Positions 38,308-47,596 of a stretch of 64,000 nt of DNA are shown here, in pieces. Source of the DNA: Planctomycetota bacterium. Its GTDB lineage: Bacteria; Planctomycetota; MHYJ01; WSZJ01; JACPWG01. A program made the translations under genes and the position numbers. Numbering within the stretch: the first letter of the stretch is position 1; every line of letters starts with the position of its first letter. Location of the stretch: contig JACPWG010000023.1 in the NCBI GenBank assembly GCA_016197205.1, positions 62,001 through 126,000 of the forward strand. Reading direction: 5' to 3'. The notes under the pieces are model-generated. The model was not told the DNA's origin and did no database searches. It saw only the letters and a list, made by a program, of their open reading frames with translations.

Positions 38308-38967
38308 CTAGCGCGTCCGCAGGAGCCGTGCGGGCACGCCGGCGACGACGGCACGCGCCGGGACGTCCGCGGTGACCACGGCCCCCGCCCCGACGATCGC
38401 GCCCGCCCCGACGCGGACGCCGGGGAGAAGCACCGCGTTCACGCCGATGTCGGAGCCTCGACCGACGCGCACGGGTCGGATCACCAGGTCGGTCGCGAGG
38501 ACCGCGCGGTCCGCGGGGAGGCCGGTGTGCTCCGAGCCGAGGACCTTGGCCCCCGGCCCCCAGCCCACCTCCGCGTCGAGGACCAGGTCCCGCGCGTCGA
38601 AGTAGCTCTGGGGCCCGATCCACGTACGCCGCCCGATCCGGCACCGACCGTCGTGGCGCCCTTGGAGGAAGACGTTGGCCCCGATGAAAACCCCATCCCC
38701 GATCTCGAAGGTCTGCGGGTGCCGGAAATCCACGCCGGCGCACACCTCCACGCCGTGTCCCAGCCGACGAACGAGGCTGCGGAGGAGGACACGGCGCATG
38801 AGGCGGGGAAACGCGCCCTCCCCTTCCTTGAACTCGCGATAGCGTTCGAGACGCTCCTCGGGGGAAAACGCCTCGCGCAGGTGGCGCGCGAAGGCAAGCT
38901 CGGCCGCGGCGTCGCGCGGGATCGGCTTGCCCGCGAAGCTCGCGGGGACGGTGCGGTTGGCAGCCAT
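38308..38967 (-). CDS. Hexapeptide-repeat acyltransferase
   Basis: 219 aa. A helical N terminus, then left-handed beta-helix repeats (FEIGDGVFIGANVFL, CRIGRRTWIGPQSYF, VRVGRGSDIGVNAVLLPGVRVGAGAIVGAGAVV), ending in VVAGVPARLLRTR, as in the WbbJ/maltose O-acetyltransferase group. Expected to acetylate a glycan or sugar. I use ATG 38967; upstream codons come from repeat DNA. Confidence 0.85.
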   Translation of the reverse strand: MAANRTVPASFAGKPIPRDAAAELAFARHLREAFSPEERLERYREFKEGEGAFPRLMRRVLLRSLVRRLGHGVEVCAGVDFRHPQTFEIGDGVFIGANVFLQGRHDGRCRIGRRTWIGPQSYFDARDLVLDAEVGWGPGAKVLGSEHTGLPADRAVLATDLVIRPVRVGRGSDIGVNAVLLPGVRVGAGAIVGAGAVVTADVPARAVVAGVPARLLRTR

Positions 38968-39749
38968 GCGGACCTTATAGCGACGCGGCCGAGGCGCTGT
39001 CAACGCAAAAGGACGCTTCGCGGCTTCGGTCCACCGAGAGTCCTCTGTTCCGCGAATCGTTCGAAGTTCGTTTTCTTGCGACCATTCGACTTGGGTCGAA
39101 CGCCACGAAAACCACAGATTTCCCAGCGCAGCCGATGGCCGCAACCAAGGGGACGGGCCACCGAAGGCGCCGAATGACGAAACGCTCGCGAATCGACCGG
39201 CGCAGCCGATCGGAACCGCAACCGTGAGGGAGCGGTCTCAGCGCGTCCTTCAGTTCCCTCGGGTTCGGTCTCGCAACCGATTGCCTGCTGGGGGAAAGTG
39301 GTCGCCGAAAAAGCAATCTTCTGCGAGGTTGTGTCACAGATTCAACGAGATTACGCAGATCACGAATCTGTGAAATCGTCGTTAATCTGTGAAATCTGTG
39401 GTTCCGTCGTCGCTTGGCTACGGCACCGCCGCGCTGTGCCTCTGCGCCTCCGCGGTTCGTGAGATGGTTCTCCATTCCAGCCCTTCCTCACTCACGGGGA
39501 CTCTCGGTGGAGTGGGGCACGGCAGCGCGGTGCCGCTACGGCTCAGCCCCGCCCGCGAGGATTCCCGTTGCATCCGGCTCCGCCTCCGGTAGAATATCGC
39601 GCCCGAGAGGGGGCCGGGCGACGGCGGGTGCTCTTCAGGGGCGACCGCACCGTGCGACGGACCCCGAGCTTTCGAAGGAGCGAGCGCGCGCCGTTCGACG
39701 CCTCGACCCGACACCCTCGATTTCGCGATTCCTCCCGGAGGTGGACAGC
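38968..39749. repeat. Gene-free nested repeat region
   Basis: About 780 bp. 39045-39125 and 39325-39440 are the two halves of an element whose uninterrupted reverse-complement copy is 22290-22480. Between them, about 200 bp including a GGAACCGCAACCGTGAGGGA arm (39211-39230) appears to have been inserted. A promoter for the reductase gene follows at 39568-39595. Confidence 0.85.
39568..39595 (+). promoter_or_regulatory. Promoter of the enoyl-reductase-like gene
   Basis: TTGCAT, 16 bp, TAGAAT (39590-39595). It leaves a leader of about 150 nt before ATG 39750. Confidence 0.5.
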
Positions 39750-40562
39750 ATGAGCGGAGAAGGCATGGCCCCCTTCAAAGGTTGGGCCCTGATCCTCGGC
39801 GCATCCAGCGGCTTCGGGGAGGCGTGCGCGCTCGAGCTCGCCGGCGCCGGGCTCGACATCCTCGGCGTCCACCTCGACCGGCGCGCCACCCTCCCGAACG
39901 CCGAGCGGATCCAGGCCGACATCCGGGCGAAGGGACGCAAGGCGGTGTTCTTCAACGTCAACGCCGCGGACGCCGACCGGCGCAAGGAAGTGCTCGACGC
40001 CGCGGAAAAGGAAGTCGCGGCCTCGGGGGACGGGAGCTTCGTGCGGGTCCTCCTGCACTCGCTCGCCTTCGGGACGCTCAAGCCGTTCTTCGCCGAAAAG
40101 CCCGACGACGAGCTGCGGAAGGAGCAGATGGACATGACGCTCGACGTCATGGCCCATAGCCTCGTGTACTGGGCGCAGGAGGCCGTGCGCCGCAACCTCC
40201 TCCAAAACGGGAGCCGGATCTATGCGATGACGAGCGCCGGCTCCAGCCGCATCTGGAAGGCCTACGGAGCGGTCTCCGCGGCCAAGGCGGCGCTCGAGAG
40301 CCACATCCGCCAGATCGCCTTCGAGCTGTCGCCGCGCGGCATCAGCGCGAACGCGATCCGCGCCGGCGTGACCGACACGCCGGCCCTGCGCAAGATCCCC
40401 GGGCACGAAGGGATGCTCGAGGCGATGAAGCGGGCGAACCCGGGCGGCCGGATCACCACGCCGCAGGACATCGCGCGCGCCCTCGTCTCCCTGGCCCAGC
40501 CCGGGACCGGCTGGCTCACCGGGAACGTGATCGGCGTCGACGGCGGCGAAATTCTCGCCTAG
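39750..40562 (+). CDS. Enoyl-ACP reductase-like SDR
   Basis: 270-aa Rossmann-fold oxidoreductase. The cofactor motif GASSGFG is near residues 17-23. The catalytic spacing is Tyr-x6-Lys (YGAVSAAK), as in FabI/FabL enoyl-ACP reductases, not the Tyr-x3-Lys of classical SDRs. The C terminus ends in NVIGVDGGEIL. A last step of fatty acid elongation is therefore likely, but an SDR of another pathway cannot be excluded. GGAGG lies 8 nt before ATG 39750. Confidence 0.78.
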   Translation: MSGEGMAPFKGWALILGASSGFGEACALELAGAGLDILGVHLDRRATLPNAERIQADIRAKGRKAVFFNVNAADADRRKEVLDAAEKEVAASGDGSFVRVLLHSLAFGTLKPFFAEKPDDELRKEQMDMTLDVMAHSLVYWAQEAVRRNLLQNGSRIYAMTSAGSSRIWKAYGAVSAAKAALESHIRQIAFELSPRGISANAIRAGVTDTPALRKIPGHEGMLEAMKRANPGGRITTPQDIARALVSLAQPGTGWLTGNVIGVDGGEILA

Positions 40563-40712
40563 CGTGCGCTCCGCTCGGCGCTTCCCGAGCCCGCGAAGAG
40601 CCTCCCCCGTCCCATCGAAGGCGCGGCCTCGGCCCGCCGGCGCCGCCGCGCCTGCGCCGGCAACACGCCTCGGCAGGGGCGTCCGCGAATCCCCCAGTTC
40701 GCGATTTCGAAC

Positions 40713-42551
40713 ATGCAGACCCAGGACTTGACCAATCGACCGGGAAGCATCGCCACGCGAGCGAGCGCGCCCCCGCGCGCACGGTTCGCCGCCCACGCGT
40801 TCCCCTTGCCCCTCTTCCTCCTCGTGGCCGCGGCCCTGCCGCCGTACCTGCTGGGACTCGGGAGCTACCCGATCCGGGACGCGGAGTCGAAGTACGCGGA
40901 GATCCCGCGCGAGATGCTGGCCACCGGCGACTGGCTCACGCTGCACCTCGACTACACGCGGTACCTGTCCAAACCGCCGCTCTCCTTCTGGCTCACGGCG
41001 GTCACCTACCGCGTCCTCGGCGTGAGCGAGCTGACCGCGCGCCTGCCGAACGTGCTGGCCGCGCTCGCCGTCGCGCTCGCCCTCGGCGGCGTCGCGTCGA
41101 CGCTCCTCGGGCGTCGAGCCGGGATCCTCGCGGCCGCGCTGTGGCTCACGAGCGGCGAGGTGTACGTCTACACGCGCGACGCCGGGATCGAGATGGTTCT
41201 CCTCGCCTTCATGACGTTTTCCGTCCTCGGCTTCCTCCGCGGCCCGCTCGCCCGCGACGCGCGTTGGACGGCCGTCGGCTGGCTGGCAGCCGCGCTGGGC
41301 GTCTTCACCAAGGGGCCGATGGCGGTCCTCTTCCCCGCCGCGAGCCTCGCCCTCTGGTGCCGGTTCGCGGGACGGCGCGTCTCCCGCGCCGACCTGCGCC
41401 CCGGCCTCGGCCTCGCCCTTCTCATCGCGGTCGTCGGTCCCTGGTTCGCGCTCATGGTCCGCGCCCATGACGACGTCCTCTGGTACGTCTTCGTGCACGA
41501 GCAGCTCTACCGGCTTCTGGGGACGCGCCTGCCGAACGACGCCCTGTACCCGACCGGTCTCTTCCTCGCCCAGGTTGCCGGCGAGTTCTTTCCGTGGGTG
41601 TTCGCCCTCCCGTACGCTTTCGCCCGCGCGGCGGCGGCCCTGCGCCCGGGCGCAGCCGGCGCCTCCCCGGTCTATGCCGAATCGGGCGGCCTCCGGATCA
41701 CGCGTCGCGAAGTCCCGCTGCTCGCCCTCTTGTGGGCCGCCGTGCCCCTGGTCGTCTTCTCGCTCGCACGGAGCAAGGTGGACTTCTACGGCCTGCACGC
41801 CTACCCGGGCCTCCTCCTTCTCGTGACCTGGCTTCTCGAGGAGGCCTTGCGCGCGCGCGGGCTCGCGGTCGCGGACCTGGCCGCGCCGGCGGCGGACGCG
41901 CGTGTCCCGGCGCCGCGACCGAGCCTCCTGGCCGCCCCGTGGCTCTTTTGCAGCGCCGGCGCGGCATGCGCCTGCGTGCTCCTCCTCCTCGGGCCGACCT
42001 CGCTCGCGCAGTCGCTCGGCCTCCCCGCCCCCGCCGTCGTCTGGAGCTTCCTGTTGCCCGCGCTCCTCGGCGGCCTCCTGGCGGGCTGGGCCTGCTTCGC
42101 GGGCCGCACCTGGCTCGCGCTCGGCGGCGTATCGCTCTTGGCTGCCGGCTTCTTCGCCGCGAACGCGCAGCTCTTCCAGCGCGGCGAGGCCGGTCCCTCC
42201 ATGCGCTTCGCCGCCGTGGCCTTCCGCGAAGAGGCCCTCGACCCCGAGGCGCGCCTGGTGTCCACCGAGCGCCCGGAATTCGCCCATGTCTCCGTCTTGA
42301 CGTTCTACTCCGGGCGACAGGCGTACCTCCTTCGCAACCCGGAGCCCTCGCAACTCCACTTCTCGATGCGGGACCCCGAGGCCGTCGTGCTCGACGAACC
42401 GCAGCTCGTCGCATGGGTCGACGCCGGCCGGCCGACCTACATGGTCGGCGAGAAGGCTCCGCTTCTGCCGCGGCTCGAGCGGCTCGGACTGGCGGCCGAG
42501 GTCCGGGCGACGTCGGGGAAGAGCGTGCTGGTGCGCCTGCGTCGTCGGTGA
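40713..42551 (+). CDS. ArnT/PMT-type glycosyltransferase (GT39-like)
   Basis: 612-aa membrane protein with about 11-12 hydrophobic helices. The first periplasmic loop has the catalytic acidic pair region DAESKYAEIPREMLATGDWL and the YTRYLSKPPLSFW motif typical of ArnT-like enzymes that transfer sugars from polyprenyl phosphate. About 150 C-terminal residues form a soluble domain. The acceptor (lipid A-like, protein or glycan) is unknown. Its end is close to the 121-bp element copy at 42583. Confidence 0.88.
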   Translation: MQTQDLTNRPGSIATRASAPPRARFAAHAFPLPLFLLVAAALPPYLLGLGSYPIRDAESKYAEIPREMLATGDWLTLHLDYTRYLSKPPLSFWLTAVTYRVLGVSELTARLPNVLAALAVALALGGVASTLLGRRAGILAAALWLTSGEVYVYTRDAGIEMVLLAFMTFSVLGFLRGPLARDARWTAVGWLAAALGVFTKGPMAVLFPAASLALWCRFAGRRVSRADLRPGLGLALLIAVVGPWFALMVRAHDDVLWYVFVHEQLYRLLGTRLPNDALYPTGLFLAQVAGEFFPWVFALPYAFARAAAALRPGAAGASPVYAESGGLRITRREVPLLALLWAAVPLVVFSLARSKVDFYGLHAYPGLLLLVTWLLEEALRARGLAVADLAAPAADARVPAPRPSLLAAPWLFCSAGAACACVLLLLGPTSLAQSLGLPAPAVVWSFLLPALLGGLLAGWACFAGRTWLALGGVSLLAAGFFAANAQLFQRGEAGPSMRFAAVAFREEALDPEARLVSTERPEFAHVSVLTFYSGRQAYLLRNPEPSQLHFSMRDPEAVVLDEPQLVAWVDAGRPTYMVGEKAPLLPRLERLGLAAEVRATSGKSVLVRLRRR

Positions 42552-42582
42552 CGGTCCGTCCGGCGGAACGCGCAGGGGGGAA

Positions 42583-42703
42583 GGGCCCGTATAGGAATAA
42601 CTCCTGGCTCGGCACTCTCGTCGGAGGGAAGAGGCTTTTGTGGTGCAGGCCTTCCGGCCTGCACAGACCGGCGTGAGTGCCTGCCTTGTTCCTTTACGGG
42701 CCC
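42583..42703. repeat. 121-bp MITE-like element, copy 2 (inverted)
   Basis: Reverse-complement counterpart of 37910-38030 with the same length and ends (GGGCCCGTATAGGAA ... TTCCTTTACGGGCCC). One mismatch makes the left end imperfect. It lies between the glycosyltransferase and the PilZ promoter. Confidence 0.9.
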
Positions 42704-42736
42704 GAAGCGCGGCGCAACGGCGCGGCCCGAAGCCGA

Positions 42737-42764
42737 TTGACACAGCCGCAACGGGCGGTATACT
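42737..42764 (+). promoter_or_regulatory. Consensus promoter of the PilZ gene
   Basis: TTGACA (42737-42742), 16 bp, TATACT (42759-42764). One of the best sigma-70-type promoters in the window, about 80 nt upstream of the start. Confidence 0.75.
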
Positions 42765-42847
42765 CCCAGGGGCAGGGGCGGCGTGCAAGCCGTCGGGGGG
42801 GAGGAACGGGGTCACTGCCGGTTCAGTCATTGATGGGGTGGAAAGCC

Positions 42848-43294
42848 ATGGCCTCGCCCAAACGACTCATGCTCGACGCCACTTCGGGGAAGACGCGGGC
42901 CGCCGAGCGCCGCCGCACCCGCCGGCTGCCGGTCCAGAAAATGATGGTGCTGTATTCGAAGGACAGTTGGCTGTCCTTCCTCCTCTCGAAGCCCGGCACG
43001 AGCGCCGGGCTCCTCGACGTCGGCAAGCTCGGGATGCAGATTCTCGCGCAAGAGGCCCTTCCGGCCCAGACCCGGTATCGCTTTCGCATCTCCGGCACCG
43101 GCTCCGCGTCGAGGGCGAAGGCCGACTTCCGCGGCGTCGTCGCGTGGTGCCGCAAGATGAGCGGCAAGGACTTCTTTTGCGTCGGGATCCGGTTCGATCG
43201 CGCCGACCCCGCCCGCGCGGCCGCGATCGACACGTGGGTGAAGGAGCACCGCTTCCAGGGGACGATGCGGAGCGACGAGGGGAAGGACCCATGA
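42848..43294 (+). CDS. PilZ-domain protein
   Basis: 148 aa. The run RRRTRRLPV (about residues 20-28) is the Arg-rich c-di-GMP contact, and GLLDVGKLGMQIL corresponds to the D/N-x-S/G-x-x-G loop, here with Lys in place of Ser. The rest forms a small beta barrel. Probably a c-di-GMP receptor with a slightly unusual second motif. ATG 42848 is preceded by GGTGG; ATG 42833 is possible. Confidence 0.72.
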   Translation: MASPKRLMLDATSGKTRAAERRRTRRLPVQKMMVLYSKDSWLSFLLSKPGTSAGLLDVGKLGMQILAQEALPAQTRYRFRISGTGSASRAKADFRGVVAWCRKMSGKDFFCVGIRFDRADPARAAAIDTWVKEHRFQGTMRSDEGKDP

Positions 43295-43728
43295 CCAATT
43301 TCCAACTCGGGCGAAGGCCCGAAAGCCAAAGGCGAAGGCTCAATTCTCAATGCTCAAGGCTCCATCAAGACTCAAGGCTCAATTTTCAACTCGGGCCGTC
43401 CACGGACTCGGGACTCAGGGCATGGTTCAAATCCCGGCTACGCTCGCGATCGCCTGCGATCCGTAGGGGCACGGCGCTGCCGTGCCCACGAAGCGATCCC
43501 TCGTAGTCGGCCTCGCATGACGTCGGCGGCAGTTTGAGCCAGGCTGAACTTCTTGCCGAGAACTCACCATCCCGAACGGTAGGGGTCCAATGACCCAGGG
43601 CCTACGCGCGAGCAACACAAACAAAATGACGGCGCCGCGGCTCTGACGCCGGTCACCTGTTCCATTTGGTCATTCGTCAGCGGGCTTTGTTTGCGGCGCT
43701 GTCGCGGCAGGAAGTTCGCAGGCGAGGG
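43295..43728. repeat. Gene-free repeat cluster
   Basis: Begins with CCAATTTCCAACTCGGGCGA (43297-43316), as at 12941. It then shows CTCAAGGCTCAATT simple repeats (about 43335-43385), the hairpin 43462-43494 shared with 26811-26843, and TTTGGTCATTCG (about 43666-43677) shared with 13258. No gene. Confidence 0.8.
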
Positions 43729-45627
43729 TCACTGGACCTCGTACACGAAGATGGAGTACCCGATCTTCGCGAGCGGCGGTTGACCGCGCAACCGCGCGAA
43801 GAGCTCGAGCAGCACGCGGAGGCGTGGATTCTGTTCGTTATAGTAGACCGCCTGGAGATTGGTGGCACTCACGGCGACGATCGTTCCGGGCGGGAGCGGC
43901 TCGCGCGGCAGCACGGTCGCGGGGTCGGGGATCGGGGTGTAGCCGGGCAGGCGGCGCCGCGGCAGGCCGTAGTAGTCGAGGCTCGCGCTGCCGAAATAGC
44001 ACACGACCGGGTCCGCAAAACGCGGGTCCCCGCGGCGCTCGTCGAGCCACGCTTTGAGCCCCTTCAGGTCCTGCCCCCAGTCCAGGTTCGAGTCCACGAG
44101 GTAGCGCCAACCGCCGTCCGGTCCGCCCGCCACTTGGTTGAAGTAGGCCAGGTAGTGCGGATGCACGAGGGCCGCCTCCAGCGCGACCCAAGCCAGGAGG
44201 CCGAGGACGGCGATCCGCGCTTCGCGCCGACCGGACCGCCAGACCGCCGCGACCCCCGCGGCGGCCACGACGAAAAGGAAGGGGTAGACCGCGAGGATGT
44301 GGCGGTGCCCGATGTTCATCTTCGCCGTGGCGCAGAGGAGCGCGTAGAGCGCGACCGGCAGGAGGAACGCGGCGGCGTGCCCTCGCGGCACGAGCTTCCC
44401 CTGCGCGACCGCGACGGCGCCGAGCAGGAGGAGGGCGAGAAACGGCAGCGGCGTTTTCAAGAGGAAGGTCGCGCCGAAGTACCACCACCACCCGCCCTGT
44501 CGTCGCTCGCCCCAGAGGAACGCGGGTCGGTCAGCGCCGCTGCGCAGCACGATCAGGAAGGAGTTCAAGCACCCTTCGGGGAGCAGGCGCAGGTCCCGCG
44601 CCGCGAGGGCGGCCCGCTCCAGGAGCCCGCCCCCGGCCGGGTAGTTCCGCCAGAAGGCGGTGGAGTCGGCGGGCGCGTCGCTCGGGGAGGAGGCGTACCG
44701 GAAGCCGTACACGGCCCACACCACGACGAAGGCGACCGCGGCGCACGCGAGAAGAAGGGCCAGGGCGTGGAGGGCGCGCGCGCGCCGAGCGCGGAGCGGG
44801 ACGGGCGCAGCCCACGGCCGCCATCCCACCGGCCAGGCCTCGGGCCGCAGCACGCGGACCGCGGCGAGGAGCGCGCAGGCCGGGCCGAGGAGGAGGGTCG
44901 TGAACTTTACGCAGACGGCGACGCCCAGGAGCGCGCCCGCGACGAGCGCACGAGTGCCGGTGAGCCGGCGGAGGCAGGCGAGAAAGGCGCACCACGCGGC
45001 AAAAAAAACAAGAGCCGCGGGCACGTCCGTCGTCACGAGCGGCCCGTGGGCGAGGAGCTCCGGCGACAGGCAGGCGAGGAAGAGGGCGACGCACGCGGGT
45101 CCCGGTCCGAGCGCGCGCCGGGCCAAGGCCCACACGGCGCACGCGAGGACGGCGCCGAGGACGACCATCATCGAGCGGGCGCGAAAAAGCAGCCGGTCCG
45201 CGTCGTTCCCGGCCGCGTAGAGGAAGCGCCGGCTGACGCCCCACTGGTCCGCGCGCGCCCATTCGGGCCACGCCGGGTCGAGCCGGGGCTGGAGCGGGAG
45301 CAACGGGAGGGCCGCCCATTCGAACGCGAGCGGCGGATGGGCCGTGGAAATGCGGTAGTCCTGCAGGCGCCAGTAGGAATAGCCGGCGGCGAGGTGGATG
45401 CCCTCGTCAAAGGTCGCGGACTTCTCACGGACGGAGGTCACCGCCAGCAACGCGTAGCCCGCGAGCAAGAGGAGGGGCAGGAACCGCAAGGCGAGGGGGA
45501 GCAGGCCCTCTGCGCGCCCTGCCGCGAGCGGAGGGGGCGGTGCGGCGGGGGGCGGCGCGCCCAATCGCGCGGCCGGGAGGGGGTCTTCGGGGACCGCGGG
45601 GCTTGCCACCGGACCGGAGCCCTCCAC
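43729..45627 (-). CDS. GT39-type membrane glycosyltransferase
   Basis: 632 aa with about 12 hydrophobic helices. After the first helix comes KSATFDEGIHLAAGYSYWRL, where the Asp-Glu pair is the catalytic site of dolichyl/polyprenyl-phosphate mannose transferases, and STAHPPLAFEW. The C-terminal third carries YLVDSNLDWGQDLKGLKAWL, which is conserved in this subgroup. A Pro/Ala-rich N terminus precedes helix 1. Acceptor unknown. Ends next to the repeat cluster at 43295-43728. Confidence 0.87.
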   Translation of the reverse strand: MEGSGPVASPAVPEDPLPAARLGAPPPAAPPPPLAAGRAEGLLPLALRFLPLLLLAGYALLAVTSVREKSATFDEGIHLAAGYSYWRLQDYRISTAHPPLAFEWAALPLLPLQPRLDPAWPEWARADQWGVSRRFLYAAGNDADRLLFRARSMMVVLGAVLACAVWALARRALGPGPACVALFLACLSPELLAHGPLVTTDVPAALVFFAAWCAFLACLRRLTGTRALVAGALLGVAVCVKFTTLLLGPACALLAAVRVLRPEAWPVGWRPWAAPVPLRARRARALHALALLLACAAVAFVVVWAVYGFRYASSPSDAPADSTAFWRNYPAGGGLLERAALAARDLRLLPEGCLNSFLIVLRSGADRPAFLWGERRQGGWWWYFGATFLLKTPLPFLALLLLGAVAVAQGKLVPRGHAAAFLLPVALYALLCATAKMNIGHRHILAVYPFLFVVAAAGVAAVWRSGRREARIAVLGLLAWVALEAALVHPHYLAYFNQVAGGPDGGWRYLVDSNLDWGQDLKGLKAWLDERRGDPRFADPVVCYFGSASLDYYGLPRRRLPGYTPIPDPATVLPREPLPPGTIVAVSATNLQAVYYNEQNPRLRVLLELFARLRGQPPLAKIGYSIFVYEVQ

Positions 45628-46015
45628 CAGCCGCAGGAGCCGTCAAGCCGATGCCCTTGCCGACAACAAGCCGAAATGAAGCTAAGATCAATCTCTCAGT
45701 GCGTTGCCAGCGATTTTCGCCGGCAGAGGAGGGTGGACTCAGCGCCCGGCCTCTGCGTCTCCGCGTCTCTGTGTAAACGTCCCGCATTCGACCCACACGG
45801 ATGGTCCGGATTTCAAATTTCAAATTTCAAATTTCAAATTTCGCCCGCGGCTGGTTGGGACGCGGAGCCATGATCTAGCCACTTGCCGCACTCGGTCGCG
45901 TTTAGCCTTTTTTCGGGTCGTTGCTTGCCGATGCCCTTGCCCGGGAGTTCGCGGCGCCGCGCAGCCCGGCCCTCTCCTCCGGGGGGGCGTGGGGGACGAC
46001 GTTCCGGCCGTCGGG
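45628..46015. repeat. Gene-free repeat stretch
   Basis: 45655-45910 is the second copy of the about 260-bp repeat at 26935-27200, sharing CTCAGTGCGTTGCC, GGTGGACTCAGCGCCCGGCC, TCTGCGTCTCCGCGTCTCTG and AATTTCAA units (about 45810-45842). The rest shows nothing. Confidence 0.85.
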
Positions 46016-46699
46016 TCAGCGCTTCAGGCCCACCCAGTAGAAAAAAAAGAGAGCACGTTCGTCGATCTCAGGTGAACACCCGAGCGATCGAACCAGCTCG
46101 CGGACCGCCGGGACCATGCCGAGATAGGCCGAAAGCTGCCCCCATTCCTCGACCGTTTGCCTGTGAAAGCTCCGGAGCGTCGCGGTCGGCCACGTGAGCC
46201 AGGCCTGGCGGATCCCCCAGAAGGCCAGCCGCACCGAAAGGGCGTCGTGGTGATCGAGCAGGGCGAGCCGTCCGCCGGGCTTCAGGACCCGCAACGCTTC
46301 GGCCAGCGTGGCCCGAATCCCTTCGAGCCCGCCCAGGTGGTGCAGCGAGTGCATGCAGAGCACGGCGTCGAAGCTCTCGGACGCGTAGGGGAGGCTTCGG
46401 CCGTCCGCCGCGCGGACCTGCACCCAGTTCTCCCGGTCCAGTTCGGGATCCACGGTCAGGTCCACCCCCGAAAGGGCCGTGAAGCCCTCGTCGCGGAGAA
46501 TGCGCAGGGCCTCGCCGGTGCCGCAGCACAGGTCGAGCACGGCCGCGTTTCGGGGCCAGCCGAGGACCCCCAACCGGACGAGCTTGCGCCGGTGTGTGCG
46601 CGCCCGCCGCGCGATCAGCGCGGGCGTGCGATACGTCTCCCGCCAGAGGGGGGAATCTCCGGCAAGCGCTTCGGGGCGGTGGGGGGACTCGTTCGACAC
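46016..46699 (-). CDS. SAM-dependent methyltransferase (Methyltransf_11 type)
   Basis: 227 aa. Motif I is AAVLDLCCGTGEALRIL, followed by acidic GVDLT, then FDAVLCMHSLHHLGG and LKPGGRLALLDHH. The target is unknown; the small size and the C-terminal aromatic segment fit small-molecule or quinone-type substrates. GTG 46699 follows GGGAGAAATG; the long upstream frame is spurious. Confidence 0.83.
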   Translation of the reverse strand: MSNESPHRPEALAGDSPLWRETYRTPALIARRARTHRRKLVRLGVLGWPRNAAVLDLCCGTGEALRILRDEGFTALSGVDLTVDPELDRENWVQVRAADGRSLPYASESFDAVLCMHSLHHLGGLEGIRATLAEALRVLKPGGRLALLDHHDALSVRLAFWGIRQAWLTWPTATLRSFHRQTVEEWGQLSAYLGMVPAVRELVRSLGCSPEIDERALFFFYWVGLKR

Positions 46700-46781
46700 T
46701 CGCCATTTCTCCCGGTCTGGGCGGCGTCCGGACGGGCGGTCCTGAGCAGGCCAGGCCGCTCCGGGTGCGCATCGGGCGCGC

Positions 46782-46810
46782 ATTTTAGCACCGCGCGGAC
46801 GATCAGGCAA
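46782..46810 (-). promoter_or_regulatory. Promoter of the methyltransferase gene
   Basis: On the minus strand TTGCCT (46805-46810), 17 bp, TAAAAT (46782-46787), about 80 nt before GTG 46699. It overlaps the start of the NrfD-like remnant on the other strand. Confidence 0.55.
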
Positions 46811-47316
46811 TGAACCGGAGCGGGGAACGGGCGCGGGGCCGGCCCAAAGCCCTGTGCGCCTTCCTCCCGATCCTCCTCGTGTCCGGGCGCAACACCAGCC
46901 GCTCCCTCGCCTGGCTGGGCTTCGCGGGCGCCGCCGTCGTCCTCGGGGTCGTGGGCGTCCGCCTGAACATCGTGATCCCGGCCCAGATCGCCCCGGAGTT
47001 CGCGTCCCTGCCGGGCGCCTACCACCATCCGCGCTTCGCCGTGGGCTACTTCCCCAGCGCGAACGAGTGGCTCGCAGGCCTCGGGGTCTGCGCCCTCGGC
47101 GTCTGGGGCCTGTGCGCGGCCTGGGCCCTGCTGCCGCTACGTGAGGCGGAAGAGCTGACCCTCGAAGCGGAATTCGTGCGTCGCAGCCCGCGGTCGCGTC
47201 CGCCCTGGCCGAGCCCGCGCCGGTCGTGGGCGCGCCGTCGTGAGGAGGACGCAAACCATGCAAGCCACGCAAGCCACGCTGCGGAAACGCGGAAGAATCG
47301 GTTCGCGGACGAATAG
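46810..47316 (+). pseudogene. NrfD/PsrC-type membrane subunit, C-terminal remnant
   Basis: 168 codons, but only about residues 17-112 look like protein. They are the last two helices of an NrfD-type quinol-interacting subunit: FLPILLVSGRNTSRSL, GVVGVRLNIVIPAQ and YFPSANEWLAGLGVCALG, ending LLPL. Full members have 8-10 helices and about 350-480 aa; the N-terminal part is missing and the DNA before it belongs to the opposite gene's promoter. The tail after residue 112 (NHASHASHAAET) is simple repeat. No molybdopterin or FeS partner genes are nearby. Confidence 0.65.
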
Positions 47317-47596
47317 GCCCCCATGCCAAGCCCGGAGAGTTGTCTCAACTCCACCTGCCGATTTCGAATGGGTGTGGCTACTTTTCGACGACAGCGCCCA
47401 GACCGCCTGAAGGCGGTACTACGAACAGTAGGTTCCGAGAGCAGCACCCACTGTTTGTAGTACACCCTTCAGGGGGCCTACGAAAAGTAGCCACACCCAT
47501 TTCGAATTGACCTCCGTTCTCTCAGCGCGGTAAAATTCCGCGTGCCCGGTTCGATCCGATCCCGGTTCGATCCGATCCTGACGGCGGAGGGAGCCT
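47317..47596. other. Gene-free gap with hairpin repeat and promoter
   Basis: 280 bp. At 47400-47480 GACCGCCTGAAGGCGGTACT and a diverged inverted partner resemble the element at 7887-8005. TTGACC (47507-47512), 18 bp, TAAAAT (47531-47536) follows. Confidence 0.65.
47507..47536 (+). promoter_or_regulatory. Promoter of the prepilin-like gene
   Basis: TTGACC, 18 bp, TAAAAT, about 60 nt before GTG 47597. Its presence suggests the locus was recently functional or is still transcribed. Confidence 0.55.

Noticed and set aside
39543..42830. 1095-codon open frame on the minus strand
   Set aside because: It lies antisense to the reductase and glycosyltransferase genes. The composition is Arg/Glu/Gly-rich with no domain, as expected from GC-rich antisense DNA.
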